A DNA stretch of 64,000 nucleotides from Omphalotus guepiniiformis. Lineage: Eukaryota > Basidiomycota > Agaricomycetes > Agaricales > Omphalotaceae. The translations under genes were made by a program, and so were the position numbers. The notes under the pieces are model-generated. The model saw only the letters and a list, made by a program, of their open reading frames with translations. It was not told the DNA's origin and did not search any database. The stretch lies in the NCBI GenBank assembly GCA_028554645.1, contig JAQOOI010000076.1, positions 372,001 through 436,000 on the forward strand. The letters are read 5' to 3'. Within the stretch, counting starts at the first letter, position 1; every line of letters starts with the position of its first letter. Below, in pieces: positions 48,151-59,803 of the stretch.

Positions 48151-49870
48151 TCAACCATTTACCCCACTGGTAGCCCATTTCAAGCATATCTTCAAAGCAA
48201 GAAGAACGTGTCTTAATGAGCGAGTCCAAGCCTCTTCCTGATTGAATTGGAGCTTAATGGAAACATCTCCAATCTTCTCTCTCGATATTCTAGAGTAAGC
48301 GCCGAATCAGACGTGACATGGTCAATGACAACAGAGAATAGCGCACTGGTGAGGAAAGTCCACGCCGGGATCTTGAGATTTGATGTAATCGACCAGACTC
48401 TTGAGACAGTCAATGAATGCCACCATTCCCAAGTCAAAGCGTCTGTTGTGCAGCAGTCTCCCTACATGACCGGAGCCATACAGTTCGTAGCTTGCCTTGT
48501 CACCAGTTGTCCTTTCGATACGTGAAAAAGATCCCATGGGAACCAAGCGATAGCTGCAGTGAAATCATAAGACAACGCCTCCCGTAAAAAAGAACCAGGC
48601 TGCTAACTTCTCGAATTTGTAATCTAGCTTTCTGGCAATAGTATGTAACAGAAGCAACGTTTGTCCCCATGCTGCATTTATCTCAGCCCATTCGACCTAT
48701 AGCTCGGTCATCGGCTAGTGACCACGAGGATGAATTAGTGAACACTCACAGGAACGCCAGGAACTCTTCCTAAACGCAGACCGTTGATTGTGCCAAACAC
48801 CCCATCGTGACCAATGCAGAAGGCGTCATTGTATACATTGGTGCGTTCAAGCTTCTCAAGAGATGCCGAATCCGCTGCGTAAGCTGCTCGCAGAGTTGCC
48901 AGCTGCGTCGTTTGTTGGTCCATGGCCAGAATGCTATCATTGTGATTCCGCCAGAAGCTGAAGAGTAGATCAGTGCACATAAGGAGTAAGATGGAAACAG
49001 ACAGAACAGACTTTGCTTCTTCCAACTCGAGCAAACTCTCCTCTTGTTCCAAAATTCGTAATTCTTCGTCCAGAAGCTGTCGCTCTTTCTCCGCATCTTT
49101 CAACTGTTCGATTGCAAGACGTTCATCCACCTTCAATCTCTCTACCTTTTTTTCTGCTTCTACTAGAGATAACCCTTGAGATTCTCGTTCTCGCTCCTTT
49201 CGGACTTCCTTTTCGAATGCAATATATCCGTCTCGTTCCCTTTTAGTCTCGTCGAGCTGACGTTGTAAGGACGCAAGCAACACCTGCGTGCACTCGGTGC
49301 ACAGAGGATGATCGATATCGGTTCGAGTGGAAATTAAGTTGAAGAGGCGCACAGTTGAGCGCAGGTGGTGTGTAAGCGGCGGAGGATGAGGGGAAACGGG
49401 CTCCAGCCTCTGAGTGGCAGGGGGGTGGCCTGCTGGACCCTTATTCTTGATCGAACCCTTCTTTGAAGAGCGTGTCACGGTAGGAGACGTTGGTATGTGA
49501 TGAACGACACTATCCTGTAGTAGCACAAACGACTCGTGTGGCGAGAGTATGTTCTGTTGCGGCAGTTTCCCTTGTGCACGAGAAGATAAGAGACCTCCGG
49601 AGGTGGATGCTTTGGAGTTGTGCCAGACATTCTTTACAGATGTTGGAGCGGGAAGATCTGCCAAATTCTGAGCCTCTGACGCATGCTGAGAAAGTGGTGA
49701 AGGTGGAAGAGACGCGACGATCGTGTCATACGCGGAAGGAGCCAGGTCGACTAGTGATGCATCCAGCTGTAAGAAGATGTATTGTAGCTGAGAAATGATT
49801 TAAAAAGAGAAAAGAAATATACCTGCAATGGCTCTTTACATTGTTGGCAGACGATGGACGGGATACTCAT
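48151..49870 (-). CDS. ATG6: Beclin-1/Atg6 (Vps30) autophagy protein
   Basis: Subunit of class III PI3-kinase complexes for autophagy and vacuolar sorting. Exon 1 encodes [16 protein letters not shown] (a C-x2-C). A disordered region with BH3-like surroundings follows, then a coiled coil ([60 protein letters not shown]) and the evolutionarily conserved domain: [93 protein letters not shown], ending [12 protein letters not shown]. All family parts present. Confidence 0.93.
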
Positions 49871-50267
49871 TGCGCGTCAAAGCAAAGATTAACGTATATC
49901 TGCATATATCTGCTATAATAATACAGATGACGCAATCAGTTTCTTCCTCTTTTGCTCCTGTACAGTGTACTTCTGTAACACCCGTAAACGTGTATCGATC
50001 CAGCTTGAAACTCGAGTAGAACGAATTAATAACTCATCCGCACATCACCATGCTGTTGCATATGATGCATTTACCTTTTCTCTAGCCATGTTATCGTACC
50101 CTCACTTTCGCGTTTAAAAACAGGCCAAACTCTGCGAGAATTTCAGCTCCCAGCCCTCCTTCTTTTCTCTCTCATCAGGTGTGGATCCCTACAGCTTATA
50201 GGTAATGTAGTTTACTTCATTTAATTACTCTCACTAACTCTTTGTCCTCGCAGTATATTTGCTTCCA
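49871..50267. promoter_or_regulatory. Divergent promoter ATG6 / caspase-like gene
   Basis: About 400 bases. A GT...AG pair (about 50202-50253) just upstream of the caspase-like start could be a 5'UTR intron. Confidence 0.35.
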
Positions 50268-51572
50268 ATGGAGAGCCACGTCTTCGCACTCATCATTGGT
50301 ATTGATCAGTACAAGTCAGGCGACATCTGGAACTTGGAATCCTGTGTCGACGATGCTAAGAAAATCAGGCGGTGGCTCGTCAGTGACCTTGGTGTTCCCA
50401 AGAGCCAAATTTCCATGCTGCTTGGCGAGCAAGCCTCCAAGCAAAACATAGAAACCCAATTGGTTCAACACTTCTTGAACAACGAGCGCCTACAAAAAGG
50501 TGACGCTATATTCATCTATTTTGCTGGCCATGGCAGCTCCTTGAGGTCCCCCGCCGACTGGCTTTGCGAAAAAGACGTCGAAACGAGTGTGGAGGTGTTG
50601 TGCTCTTACGATCACGACACCAGAGGTCCAAATGGTCGTGTAGCCGGCATATCTGCTCGTGCGATGCATGCCTTCATTCGTGAACTTTCGGTGACGAAAA
50701 GTAACAATGTCACCGTCGTCCTGGACGTTTGCTTTTCGCCTCCGCCACCTCAGTCTCGCGACCGTCGCTATATTCGCTGGACGCCTACCACTAAGGCACT
50801 TCCCGAAGATCTATACTCAGGTTTTCTCCCCTGCCCAAGGCGTCGAAAGACTAATGAGAGTTTCTACAATCGTAACCCTACTCATACTGCAATCGTCGCA
50901 TGTGCCCAGGGTTCTACCGCTGCTGAAACCAAAAGCGGTGGGAGATTTACATCTGCCTTCTTAGAGACCGTGCAGTCTGCGCCACTGCATAGCACCTCTT
51001 TTGGTGCCCTTATGGACAATATAAACCACAGAATGGGTGAGGCTCAGCGTCTGCATTACACTAGACACAACGCGGATCGGCTTTTCAATGCCATTCCGTT
51101 TGTCGAGGACCTGCGCTACGTTCCTGTACGGTATCAGAAAGAGAAAGGGGTTCGGATTGAGCTTGGCTCGCTCCATGGTATTGTCAGGGGAGGCGAGTTT
51201 TCACTTCACGTCCACAATTATATTGGTTCTCGAAACCCAGCGATTGCAAATGTCGTTGTTTTGGACGTACATCCTACGTGGTGCACCGGAAGATCTAAAT
51301 CGTCGTTGCTACCGAAGCATTGCTGGGCTCGTATGCCTCACGATGACGAACACCGCTTGCTCTCTGCTATCTGGAAGAGGGCATGCTTCACTTTGCTCCA
51401 CATAGCTGGAATCCCATATAAAACATCCCCTGACGTCAGACAACCTCCTTCTCGTTCCTCCAGCTTTGACTCGAAATGCGAGGTGTTCAAGTCGGAGTAT
51501 GCCCCAGGGACACCACCTGTTTCCGCGGAGATTCTGGACGCAACCAGTGTCCTCTATCCAAAATCGAGATGA
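50268..51572 (+). CDS. Orphan caspase-like (peptidase C14) protein
   Basis: Single-exon 434-residue protein with a caspase-hemoglobinase fold. The N terminus reads FALIIGIDQYKSGDIWNLES and CVDDAKKIRRWLVSDLG, followed by YFAGHGSS (catalytic His) and VVLDVCFSPPPP. The usual D-x-C-[HF]-S of this family keeps its Cys, as DVCFS. A second part (HTAIVACAQGSTAAETKSGG, FTSAFLETVQ) resembles the p10-like end seen in fungal metacaspase relatives. The last ~150 residues have no recognised domain. Agaricomycetes carry many such genes near incompatibility-type loci; a cell-death or allorecognition role is possible but unproven. Introns absent, unlike its neighbours. Confidence 0.85.
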   Translation: MESHVFALIIGIDQYKSGDIWNLESCVDDAKKIRRWLVSDLGVPKSQISMLLGEQASKQNIETQLVQHFLNNERLQKGDAIFIYFAGHGSSLRSPADWLCEKDVETSVEVLCSYDHDTRGPNGRVAGISARAMHAFIRELSVTKSNNVTVVLDVCFSPPPPQSRDRRYIRWTPTTKALPEDLYSGFLPCPRRRKTNESFYNRNPTHTAIVACAQGSTAAETKSGGRFTSAFLETVQSAPLHSTSFGALMDNINHRMGEAQRLHYTRHNADRLFNAIPFVEDLRYVPVRYQKEKGVRIELGSLHGIVRGGEFSLHVHNYIGSRNPAIANVVVLDVHPTWCTGRSKSSLLPKHCWARMPHDDEHRLLSAIWKRACFTLLHIAGIPYKTSPDVRQPPSRSSSFDSKCEVFKSEYAPGTPPVSAEILDATSVLYPKSR

Positions 51573-51954
51573 TTTTAATGTCGACGTGGAACGTCCATGT
51601 TTTTATCAAAATGCTCAATCGACTTGGTGGAGCAATTAATTAATTGATGGCAGGTCCTAGGGTTAAAGTAATAAACTAGCGCGCCTGCGTTGTACTGTAT
51701 ACTGTCATATTGTATTGATAACTTTACAATAAATATTCTACTACATTCTGTGGGTTAAGCGGGTCCGGGGTATTGAGCGTGTAACGTGACCTTACAAGTG
51801 CAGCATCGGTAGTATGATGCTACTACCACAAGCACAAAAGATTCCACTGGCAATTTCACGCTGTTAATGTAAGCGGCTCGTATATTCTGAAGAACTTCAT
51901 ACCTCTTCTTCCGCGATATCTTTGGGCTTTGTATCATAATCGCCGTCAACAACA
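51573..51954. other. Intergenic, caspase-like to POLK
   Basis: About 380 AT-rich bases. No gene seen. Confidence 0.4.
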
Positions 51955-54634
51955 ATGAATAACCATCCTACACCGGGACCATCGCAAGACTCCGCAAGTT
52001 TGGTTAAGCGACTTGCTGGACCATCCTCAGGCAAAGCGGGGTAAATATGAACCTAGAAGCTCTGTTCGTGCGGCCTACTTATGGTATTGCTCTATTCAAG
52101 GCTTATTCAAGACCAGACAGAAATCAACCGAATTATAGCGGAGGCTTCAAAGGGTTCGAAATTCTACGAGGCAAGCCCGGGTTCGTTGAAGTCATATAAA
52201 CCCTGAACAAGCAACTGTTTATAGAATGAGAAGAAGAAAGATAAAGACTTGACCGAGAAAATCAAGAAGATCTTAAAGCAACGAGATGATGCATTGAAGG
52301 CAGCGGATTTGCGTGCGTCGTCAATGACTGCTTCCTTTTGACTCGTTGATATTTTACTTTCAGATCAAGTTGAGTCCAGTGTGGCTCACCTGGTGAGAGA
52401 TCCCGAAGCTGCCGAAGCCTTGATGCTGATAAAGACTTGTCCTGCTAGTGGAATTGGAGGCCCAACGAGATTTGAGTCAAACCATCGTTCATGTAGACAT
52501 GGACGCATTCTTTGCAGTTTGTACAAGCTCTCTTTGAGAAAGCAGTATCGTGACTGACTATCTTGGTTTCTTAGAACGTTGAACTCCTTCACAACCCTGA
52601 TTTGAAAGGCAAACCTTTTGGTGTACGTTTCCCAACAATCGTTATCACGGGATCATGATACAATATCTTCAAAAGGTTGGGAAAGGAGTGCTTACAACGG
52701 CGTCTTATGAAGCACGCAAATTTGGTGTCCGTTCAGGGATGGCAGGCAGGTCACTTTTCACTTTTCATATAAACCCGGAACGATTAAATAAAGCTCAGGT
52801 TTCATTGCTAAGAAACTTTGCCCGGAACTCATTTTGCTCCCAATCAAACCTGGGAGATACGCAGAAATGTCCGAGAAGGTTATGGACATATTTGCTAGAT
52901 ACGACCCTGAGATGCTCGCAGCAAGTTGCGATGAAGGGTACCTCAAGTATGATTTGTCTCTTCATTTTGTCGTCATACCATACTCAAGATGATCAGCATC
53001 ACACAGTATTGTGCTGAACATGCACTGTCTGCAGATGAATGTGTTCAAGAAATGCGGAGGACAGTCTACGAAGAAACGAAACTCACTGTCAGCGCCGGGA
53101 TAGCTCCGAACAAGGTGAGATTGATTGATTCGAATGATAGTGGCTGTCCTTTTCATCCTTTGTAAAACCTGCAAGATGCTTGCTAAAATAAGTATTCCTC
53201 TATGAGGCTGTTCATCAGTATTTACTCTGTGCATCACAGATATGTTCAGATAAGGTCAGATTCTCTGGCAGTATACTGACTGTGGATTGACGAAATGTTG
53301 TCGCTCTGCTCCTACATTCAGAACAAACCCAATGGTCAATTTCATCTCCCATTCGATAGTCAAGCTATCATTGAATTTATGCACGATCTTCCGATCCGGA
53401 AGATACCTGGTATTGGTAGAGTCAATGAGAGGCTGCTAGAATGCATTGGTGTCAAGGTGTGTCTCGCTATCTAATAAGTCCCGACTTTATTCTCACATAG
53501 TCAAGACGTGCGGGGACGTGTACACCAATCGTGTAGCCATCTCGCTATTGGACAAGCAATTCGGATTACGCTTTCTCTTGCAAACGTACCTCGGTCTTGC
53601 CTCGAATGTTGTCCAACCATATCATCGGGAAGAGCGTAAAAGTATCGGCGCAGAGCGCACGTTCCATCCTTTGAGCAATAAAGAAGAAATACTTGAGAAA
53701 CTAGATGAAGTGGCGGATGAGCTCGAGAAAGATATGACCGAGAGCGGGTGGACCGGCCGTACGGTAACTCTCAAGTTCAAGCTCGACGACTATAAAGGTT
53801 TTTTCACTATCAAAGTGCCCTCACATGTAACTGAGAGAGTTCCTTTAGTGTTCACTCGAGCCAAGTCTTTTGATCGATGGATAACAAAGAAAGAAGAGCT
53901 CTTTGCGGCACGTTTTTTCCTCAGCTCATACTTTCATTGAACTGATTGAATCATCCCAGACTGGAAAAGAGCTCTTGCTGCCTGAATTGCCGCTGAAGCT
54001 ACGCCTTATTGGGTTGAGATTGACTAAGCTGAAGGATACGAAGGTTTCTGCTGATTCTGGCATCAAGAGAGTGCGTACTGTCTTGCTGGTTCTGACGTTG
54101 TTTCTCACTGGCAGGCCTCATCAGTATTTTGGAGCCATGACAGCGGACCAGAAATCTCCAAGAAAAAGGCGCAAAATTCATGAAGAGCGTGATGACCACG
54201 AAGTTAGGTGGGAAGGCTCGATGCCCGGTTTTCACGAAGATGACGATGACCCGCCGATCGTTATCGACGACGAGCTTTTGGACGAGGAACAGCCCGCAAA
54301 CTCCGCTACAGAGAATGTCTTGAATGCCAAGAGCATGGCAGCATCGAAACCGCATAGTGCAGCTAATGGCACTACGGCTTCTGTGAAGCCGAGTTCCTCA
54401 TCTAAACCGCGGAGCAAGGACAATAAGCAACCTACTGCACCGCTGCAGGAATGTCCAATATGTGGCAAGATGCTTGAGATGGACAATCAACAACTAAATA
54501 CCCATGTTGATTATTGCCTTAGTCGAGGCGCAATCCAGGAGGCACAAGGTAGTAAGAGCAGAAGTCAAGCTGATGCTTGGAAATGGTTCTTAGACCCAGG
54601 TGGGCATCGCAAGCCCAAGAGTAAAGGAAGATAG
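51955..54634 (+). CDS. POLK: Y-family DNA polymerase kappa
   Basis: Translesion polymerase. Blocks: DLSQTIVHVDMDAFFANVEL (catalytic Asp), LLHNPDLKGKPFG, GVLTTASYEARKFGVRSGMA, CDEGYLNITQYCAEHA, VSAGIAPNKMLAKICSDK, NKPNGQFHLPFD, LPIRKIPGIGRVNERLL, KTCGDVYTNR, GAERTFHPLSNKEE, TRAKSFDRWITKKEELFA, TGKELLLPELPLKLRLIGLR. The C terminus has one UBZ4-like finger (ECPICGKMLEMDNQQL, then HVDYC). Three introns appear GC-AG (52171-52224, 52746-52798, 53908-53959). One (53188-53239) appears AT-AG, with ATAAGT in place of GTAAGT. The Ser and Asp of the ICSDK motif are lost if a canonical alternative (53192-53249) is used. All joins are by frame and homology. Confidence 0.9.
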
Positions 54635-54713
54635 TACAACATTTGTATCGATAGTCATTGTTTCACTTGTATTAGTATTACACTCTATTGGGATGGTTTG
54701 GTCTTTGGGTTGA

Positions 54714-55422
54714 TCATAATTTCCCTCTATGCTTCAAGAACGACGCCTGAATGCCTTTACCAGCCTGTATATCAACCATGCATTTATCATCTATGCTGCC
54801 CAATTTCGTTGCGAGTTCTACAACCTGGGTCTCGAGTTCCTTGGGAACACACACGACACCATCTTCGTCAGCCACTATCCAGTCTCCTGGATTCACTGTG
54901 ACGGAGGGGAAGGTAGTGCTCCCTTCGGGAGCGATTTCGATCGGCACGTTCACGGCAGACGGGCGAGTGAACGGAGACTGTCCCACAGTAGAATGGCTCC
55001 GCGAAAAGACAGAGAAGTTAAGAGACCTGTGCTCAGCGAGATCTCTGCATCGTCCAGAGATTACGACACCGACGGCGTCTCGAGCTTGAGCGCCAGCAGT
55101 CATGAGACCACCCCAAACGGCATTTTTAGTATCTGGTCAAGACATTAGCGAGAGCGCCAGAAGGGGATCAGGGATCAGGGACTGAACTGTGGGGGGCGTT
55201 GATTACAATGACAGAACCAGAAGGGGCGGTGTCGACAAAATGTTCGGACAACTTGGGTGCATTAGTATCTGAAGCGGAGACAAATTGCACGGTGTACGCT
55301 GGACCACAGATAGGAGATCCAGATACGATATTTATGTCTGGAATATAACCACCAGAGCGGACAGAAAGCTTGATAAGAGCATCAGAGAGCTGGCAAGTGG
55401 AGAAGGAAGAGAGAGGGGACAT
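54714..55422 (-). CDS. RraA-like / hydroxymethyl-oxoglutarate aldolase family protein
   Basis: Fold shared by the bacterial RNase E inhibitor RraA and 4-hydroxy-4-methyl-2-oxoglutarate aldolases; eukaryotic members are thought to be class II pyruvate aldolases. Sequence: STCQLSDALIKLSVRSGGYI, CGPAYTVQFVSASDT, DTAPSGSVIVINAPH, KNAVWGGLMTAGAQARDAVG, VVISGRCRDLAEH (substrate Arg-Asp), NPGDWIVADEDGVVCVPKEL. One intron near the KNAVWGG block. It is divergent from the GYP1 gene, with start codons only 21 bases apart. Confidence 0.87.
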
Positions 55423-55443
55423 TAGAATTCCCACGATAGTAGG

Positions 55444-57533
55444 ATGACTGCTCGACCTCCTCCAGCTCGGCCCCACCTTGCCCTGCGTCCTTCCACTTAT
55501 TTCAACGCCGCCGACGCCGTCGACGACGACGCCTGGGACAGTGCCTCCGACAGCGAAGAGACTGCTCCTTCAACCCTTTCTTTCTCTTCCTCTCATGTTC
55601 GCCCCTCTTCTTCCGCTGTTTCCGTCCCTCACCCTCCAGATAACCGTTCTTCTACATCTCTATCTTTCTCTTACACACATCTAAATGCACCAAATCCCAG
55701 CTCTTATCCACCTCGTGCACACGAATCACACCCTCCAAAAAATGGTTGGACTATAGTCAGAACTGCGCATCCAAGGCGATCGAGCACTGACACAGGCTCC
55801 TCCAAACACGATGACAGTTATGATCATCTTCCAGACGGTGAGGGAGATGCAGATGTCGAAGGAGATATGATCCTTGGCGATCTTGAGTCTGAACTGAGTC
55901 GTGATCCAGCCTCTTCAACATGCAGTTCGAAACCCAAGCAGGATCAAGGGTCCATACGAGCTGATGTGGATGAAATTGTCGATGGTGCGTCTCGTTACCT
56001 CCGTGTATCAAGTCCTCGCGCCACATAGTTTATTCCATAGACCCTCTATGCGGTATACGAAATCGCTCGCGACGCTCGGGCAACGCTTCGGCGGGATCCA
56101 GAAAGTCTAAAGACGGCGTCGCGGAAAGCTTCGAAAAATCTGAAAAGCTGATAAGAGAACGATCTATACGGACAAACAGGAAGCACAAATTCGTTGACTG
56201 CATGTCAAGCCAAGACGTAAATATCGGTGAGTAGAGCGTTATCAGGTTGACAATAATCTAACATTATTGTGCCGCAGCGGAATTGAGGAAATTAGCTTGG
56301 GCCGGAATACCAGGTGATCTTCGCCCTATGGCCTGGCAACTACTGCTTGTATGCTCTATCTTGTCAACCCGAGATGCTAGGCTCACTCTAATTTCTTTAG
56401 GGCTATCTTCCTCTCCCCACCCCATTGCGTGCTTCGACGCTAGCTCGAAAACGAGGCGAATACCTCTCTCTAGTGGAGGTAGCTTTTGCCCGCAGTCGAG
56501 AAGGATTGGATCAACAGATATGGCATCAGATAGAGATTGACGTGCCTCGTACTCGTCCAGGCGTCCGGTTATGGATGCATGAATCAACTCAACGAGTAAG
56601 TATATGGGTTCAAGCATTGTCATGAAATGAATTCACCTCACTTTGAATAGAGCTTGGAGCGCATTCTTTACGTCTGGGCAATTCGTCATCCCGCCAGCGG
56701 GTACGTGCAAGGTATCAACGACCTAGTTACACCCTTTTTTCAAGTCTTTCTTTCTGCATACATAGGTGCGCCTGATTATCGACCTCCCAAAACTTACAAT
56801 TGATGATTTCCTTCTTTCAGATTCTGACCCAGAAACTTTTGACCCTGGTCTCTTACCTCCAAATGTACTCAATGCTATCGAGGCCGACTCCTTCTGGTGT
56901 CTATCGCGTCTCTTGGATGGTATTCAAGACAATTATATATTTGCTCAACCAGGCATTCAAAGGAGTGTTCGTCGAATGGCGGAGCTTGTTGCCCGAATCG
57001 ATGGTAAGTTGCAGTTCTCATCCGCACCGTATTGCACCTCCTTACTTGTATTGTTCTATACCAGCCCCGCTATTCGCCCATCTAGAAGCTCAGAACGTGG
57101 AGTTCATGCAGTTTGCATTTCGGTGGATGAACTGCTTGTTGATGCGTGAGATCAGCGTTCAGAATACCATCCGTATGTGGGACACATATTTGGTATGTCC
57201 ACACTTGTTCACAGTCCCTAGCACGCAATTTAAAATCCAGTAGGCTGAGGGTCCTGATGCGTTTTCCCAATTCCACCTCTACGTTTGCTCTGCCTTTCTA
57301 GTAAAGTGGAGCGACAAGCTACGTCAAATGGATTTTCAGGTCAGCCTCAGTCGTTCTTTGTCGATTTATCCATGATTGAACCAGCTCAAAATTGCAATTA
57401 GGGCATAATCATGTTCCTGCAGTCTCTTCCAACTCAAGATTGGGGTGATCACGAAATTGAAATGCTTCTGAGTGAAGCATTTGTGTTGAATTCAATATGG
57501 CACAATGCGCAAAGTCACTTTAATGGAAAATAA
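55444..57533 (+). CDS. GYP1: TBC domain Rab GTPase-activating protein Gyp1
   Basis: Stimulates GTP hydrolysis by Rab/Ypt1-type GTPases in Golgi trafficking. A disordered, serine-rich N terminus (~190 residues) precedes a basic segment (KFVDCMSSQDVNIAELRKLA). The TBC domain has both dual-finger motifs: the arginine finger in AGIPGDLRPMAWQLLL and the glutamine finger in GYVQGINDLV. Other blocks: LERILYVWAIRHP, EADSFWCLSRLLDGIQDNYI, FAHLEAQNVEFMQFAFRWMN, LMREISVQNTIRMWDTYLAE, FSQFHLYVCSAFLVKW. Ends NSIWHNAQSHFNGK. Multiple introns; their ends look canonical. Confidence 0.9.
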
Positions 57534-57671
57534 ACAGGGTGTCGCAAAAGATGAGCTCATCAAGTGCAAGGATAGGAAATTAGCCTGATGTATAATATGT
57601 CTTCACAAGCTTGCTTGTGTATAATACCATGACCGCACAGCTGAGTAGAGAAAATAACACTGAGCAGTACT
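57534..57671. other. Convergent intergenic region
   Basis: About 140 bases between the ends of GYP1 and the nucleoporin gene. No gene seen. Confidence 0.4.
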
Positions 57672-59803
57672 CTAACTGTCGCTCTTAGCCTTTACAAAGG
57701 CAATCTCCCTGTCCATGGCAGTCTTGAGCTCAGTGGCTTGTTCCTCTGTTTTTGTTCGGACGTTATAGGTCTGTGAGACCCCACCTTCCTCATGCCCTAC
57801 AAACATGATGGTTTTCTTGGTTTGCGATGGTAGAAGACCGGAATAGAGGTTGAAATTCTATGCGAGTAGACGTCATTCAGTTTACAACAAACGATGATTT
57901 AAAACTCAAAGCGCACGATGATTATTTTTCCTGTACTGCTATTTCGCAGAAGCACACGTCGTTGCCCGGTTTGCTTGTGCTTTTTCAATCGCAAAATACC
58001 TATACAAAAGATATGGTCAGTTTAAGGCATTGCATAAAGACACAAATACAGACCGGTACCCATGTCAGCCCAACCACTACTTCCAGGCTCTCCTGCTTTC
58101 TTTAGCCTAAATGCCTTCAACCGTATAGAGTGAACGGTTTCTTCGCCCTCTTCTCCTTCCCCTTCCTCATCGTGTGGATTTTTGCCGAATAGCAGTGTAG
58201 AGCCGTCATCACCTTCAGTTTGCGTTTCCTGACTTCCTGTTGCATCACTATCTTCTTTTGAGTCAACTCTTTCTTCAAATTTCTGCGGTGGTTCTTGAGT
58301 GAAAGAGAAAGCAGAGCTGGTACCGCTGTCGGCTTTTGAAGGGCTTCCAAATCCGAAGCCAACAGGATTACCTATACTTCCTGCTGCAGGGCTTGTCTTT
58401 CCACCAAAGCCTGCAAACCCACCAAAAGTGGGTTTTGATGCTGGAGGTGTGCTTGGGGTGGATGTATCAAAAGGAAAAGTTTTCGATGCAGTGGATTTAT
58501 TTGATGAACCAAACAGACTGGATGTGGTCGGTGTACCGAAAAGACTTGACGTAGTTCCGGTAGCGGTGTTAGAGCTGGGTGGCACAGCAAAGCTGAAGCC
58601 CGAAGAGGAAGCTGGTGGTTTCGTTCCAAAAATGCTGGTAGCAGAAGAAGCAGACGACTCCGGTAGCTTGAACGGGTTGCCAGCAGTGGAGGCTGAGTCC
58701 GAAAGGGCAAAAGGATTGGACGAAGATCCAAAAGACGATGAGGTTTCATTCAAGGAATTCGTCGATGAGGAGGTGAATAGAGGTGAGGAGGCCGAAGAAT
58801 TGACGGCCGGAGCAGGGAAGGAGAAAGGGGAACTTGATTTGGTGTTATCAAGCTTGGGCGTAAATCCACCACTGACCGAGTTCGAGGTCGAAGATGACAT
58901 ATTGAACCCGCTAAATGAAGCAGGTGGAGTGGGCATAGAAGGTGCGGAAGAAAGACTAGTTGTCGAAGACGCTCCGCTGATTGGTTTGGTCTCCTTTGGT
59001 GTCGTGTCGTCAAACTCTTTCTGCACATCTAGCCGAAGTGTCTTGTATCGTTCCAATAAGGTAGCGACATCGACAAAGGGATCTTCATCTACAGCACTCG
59101 AGAGAGCAGAGAGAAAGGAGATATTAAGACCTCGAAGTGACTTGAAGTATTTTAGAGCCGCTCTATCATCTGTAGAAGCCGCTTCGACATCCGGTAATGT
59201 TGGCTGCGCTGAAAGCGACGAGGATTTTGAATTCGAATTTCCAAGAAAACTGCTAAACGCTTTAGCGGCATTGGACGCCGTGGGTGCGACAGAGGGACCT
59301 TTTGAAAAGGGACTCGCAGTATCGTCAGAGACGACTTGTATCTTTAATGAAGGGGATGCGGGGGGAATAAATGTGAAAGTGTTGCTAGATGACTTTCCAA
59401 ACCCTGAAAAAGCTCCAAACTTGGACTGAGCAGATGATCCCTGTGCATCTCGATAAGACAAAGGCAGTGGAGAGCTACACGGAAACATCCATTTGAGTCT
59501 TCATTAGGTGCACTAGCACTGGTAGCAAATGGACTTGGCGGGGCTGCCATAGACCTTTTCGGCAGGGCCTTTATCCTGAACAGCGCACGAGTCAAGTCAA
59601 AAAGAGAGAAATATGAAGTACAGAAATAAGCCACACCGTCTCCCCGCTAATACAGATTCATCAGCTTTGTGGAACCCCTCCTGTCCCTCACCCTCCGAAT
59701 CTTCCTAGGTGCCGCAAATCAGTAATCCACGATTGCAGACTAGTCAAGGGTGTACCTCTTCCTCTGCGCCTTTGATAAGTTGATTGTCGGCCACTCGTTT
59801 CAT
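57672..59803 (-). CDS. Nucleoporin Nup50/Nup2-like, FG repeats and Ran-binding domain
   Basis: Mobile nucleoporin that promotes importin recycling. The N terminus matches the NUP50 domain (MKRVADNQLIKGAEEE, then GFHKADESVLAGRRIKALPK). A long Ser-rich middle carries FG/FxFG motifs (FGAFSGFGK, FGGFAGFGGK, NPVGFGFGSPSK). The C-terminal Ran-binding domain begins EETVHSIRLKAFRLKKAGEP and ends KKTIMFVGHEEGGVSQTYNV and VRTKTEEQATELKTAMDREI. Ran binding at the pore basket is expected. A large antisense ORF (58299-59429) is a shadow. One donor near 59480-59530 is uncertain (GTAGCT with a 43-nt intron, or another). Confidence 0.86.

Noticed and set aside
52379..52460. Non-canonical intron in POLK before the catalytic block
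   Set aside because: A canonical GTGTGG donor at 52379 with the acceptor at 52448 is in frame and keeps ELEAQRDLS.
53899..53960. Frameshift in POLK at a T6 run, or a 13-nt intron
   Set aside because: A 52-nt GC-AG intron (53908-53959) restores the expected LFA-TGKELL without any frameshift.
58299..59429. 376-codon open frame on the plus strand
   Set aside because: It is the antisense of the Ser/FG-rich Nup50 middle; its sequence has no family features and the minus strand has a clear NUP50-FG-RanBD order.
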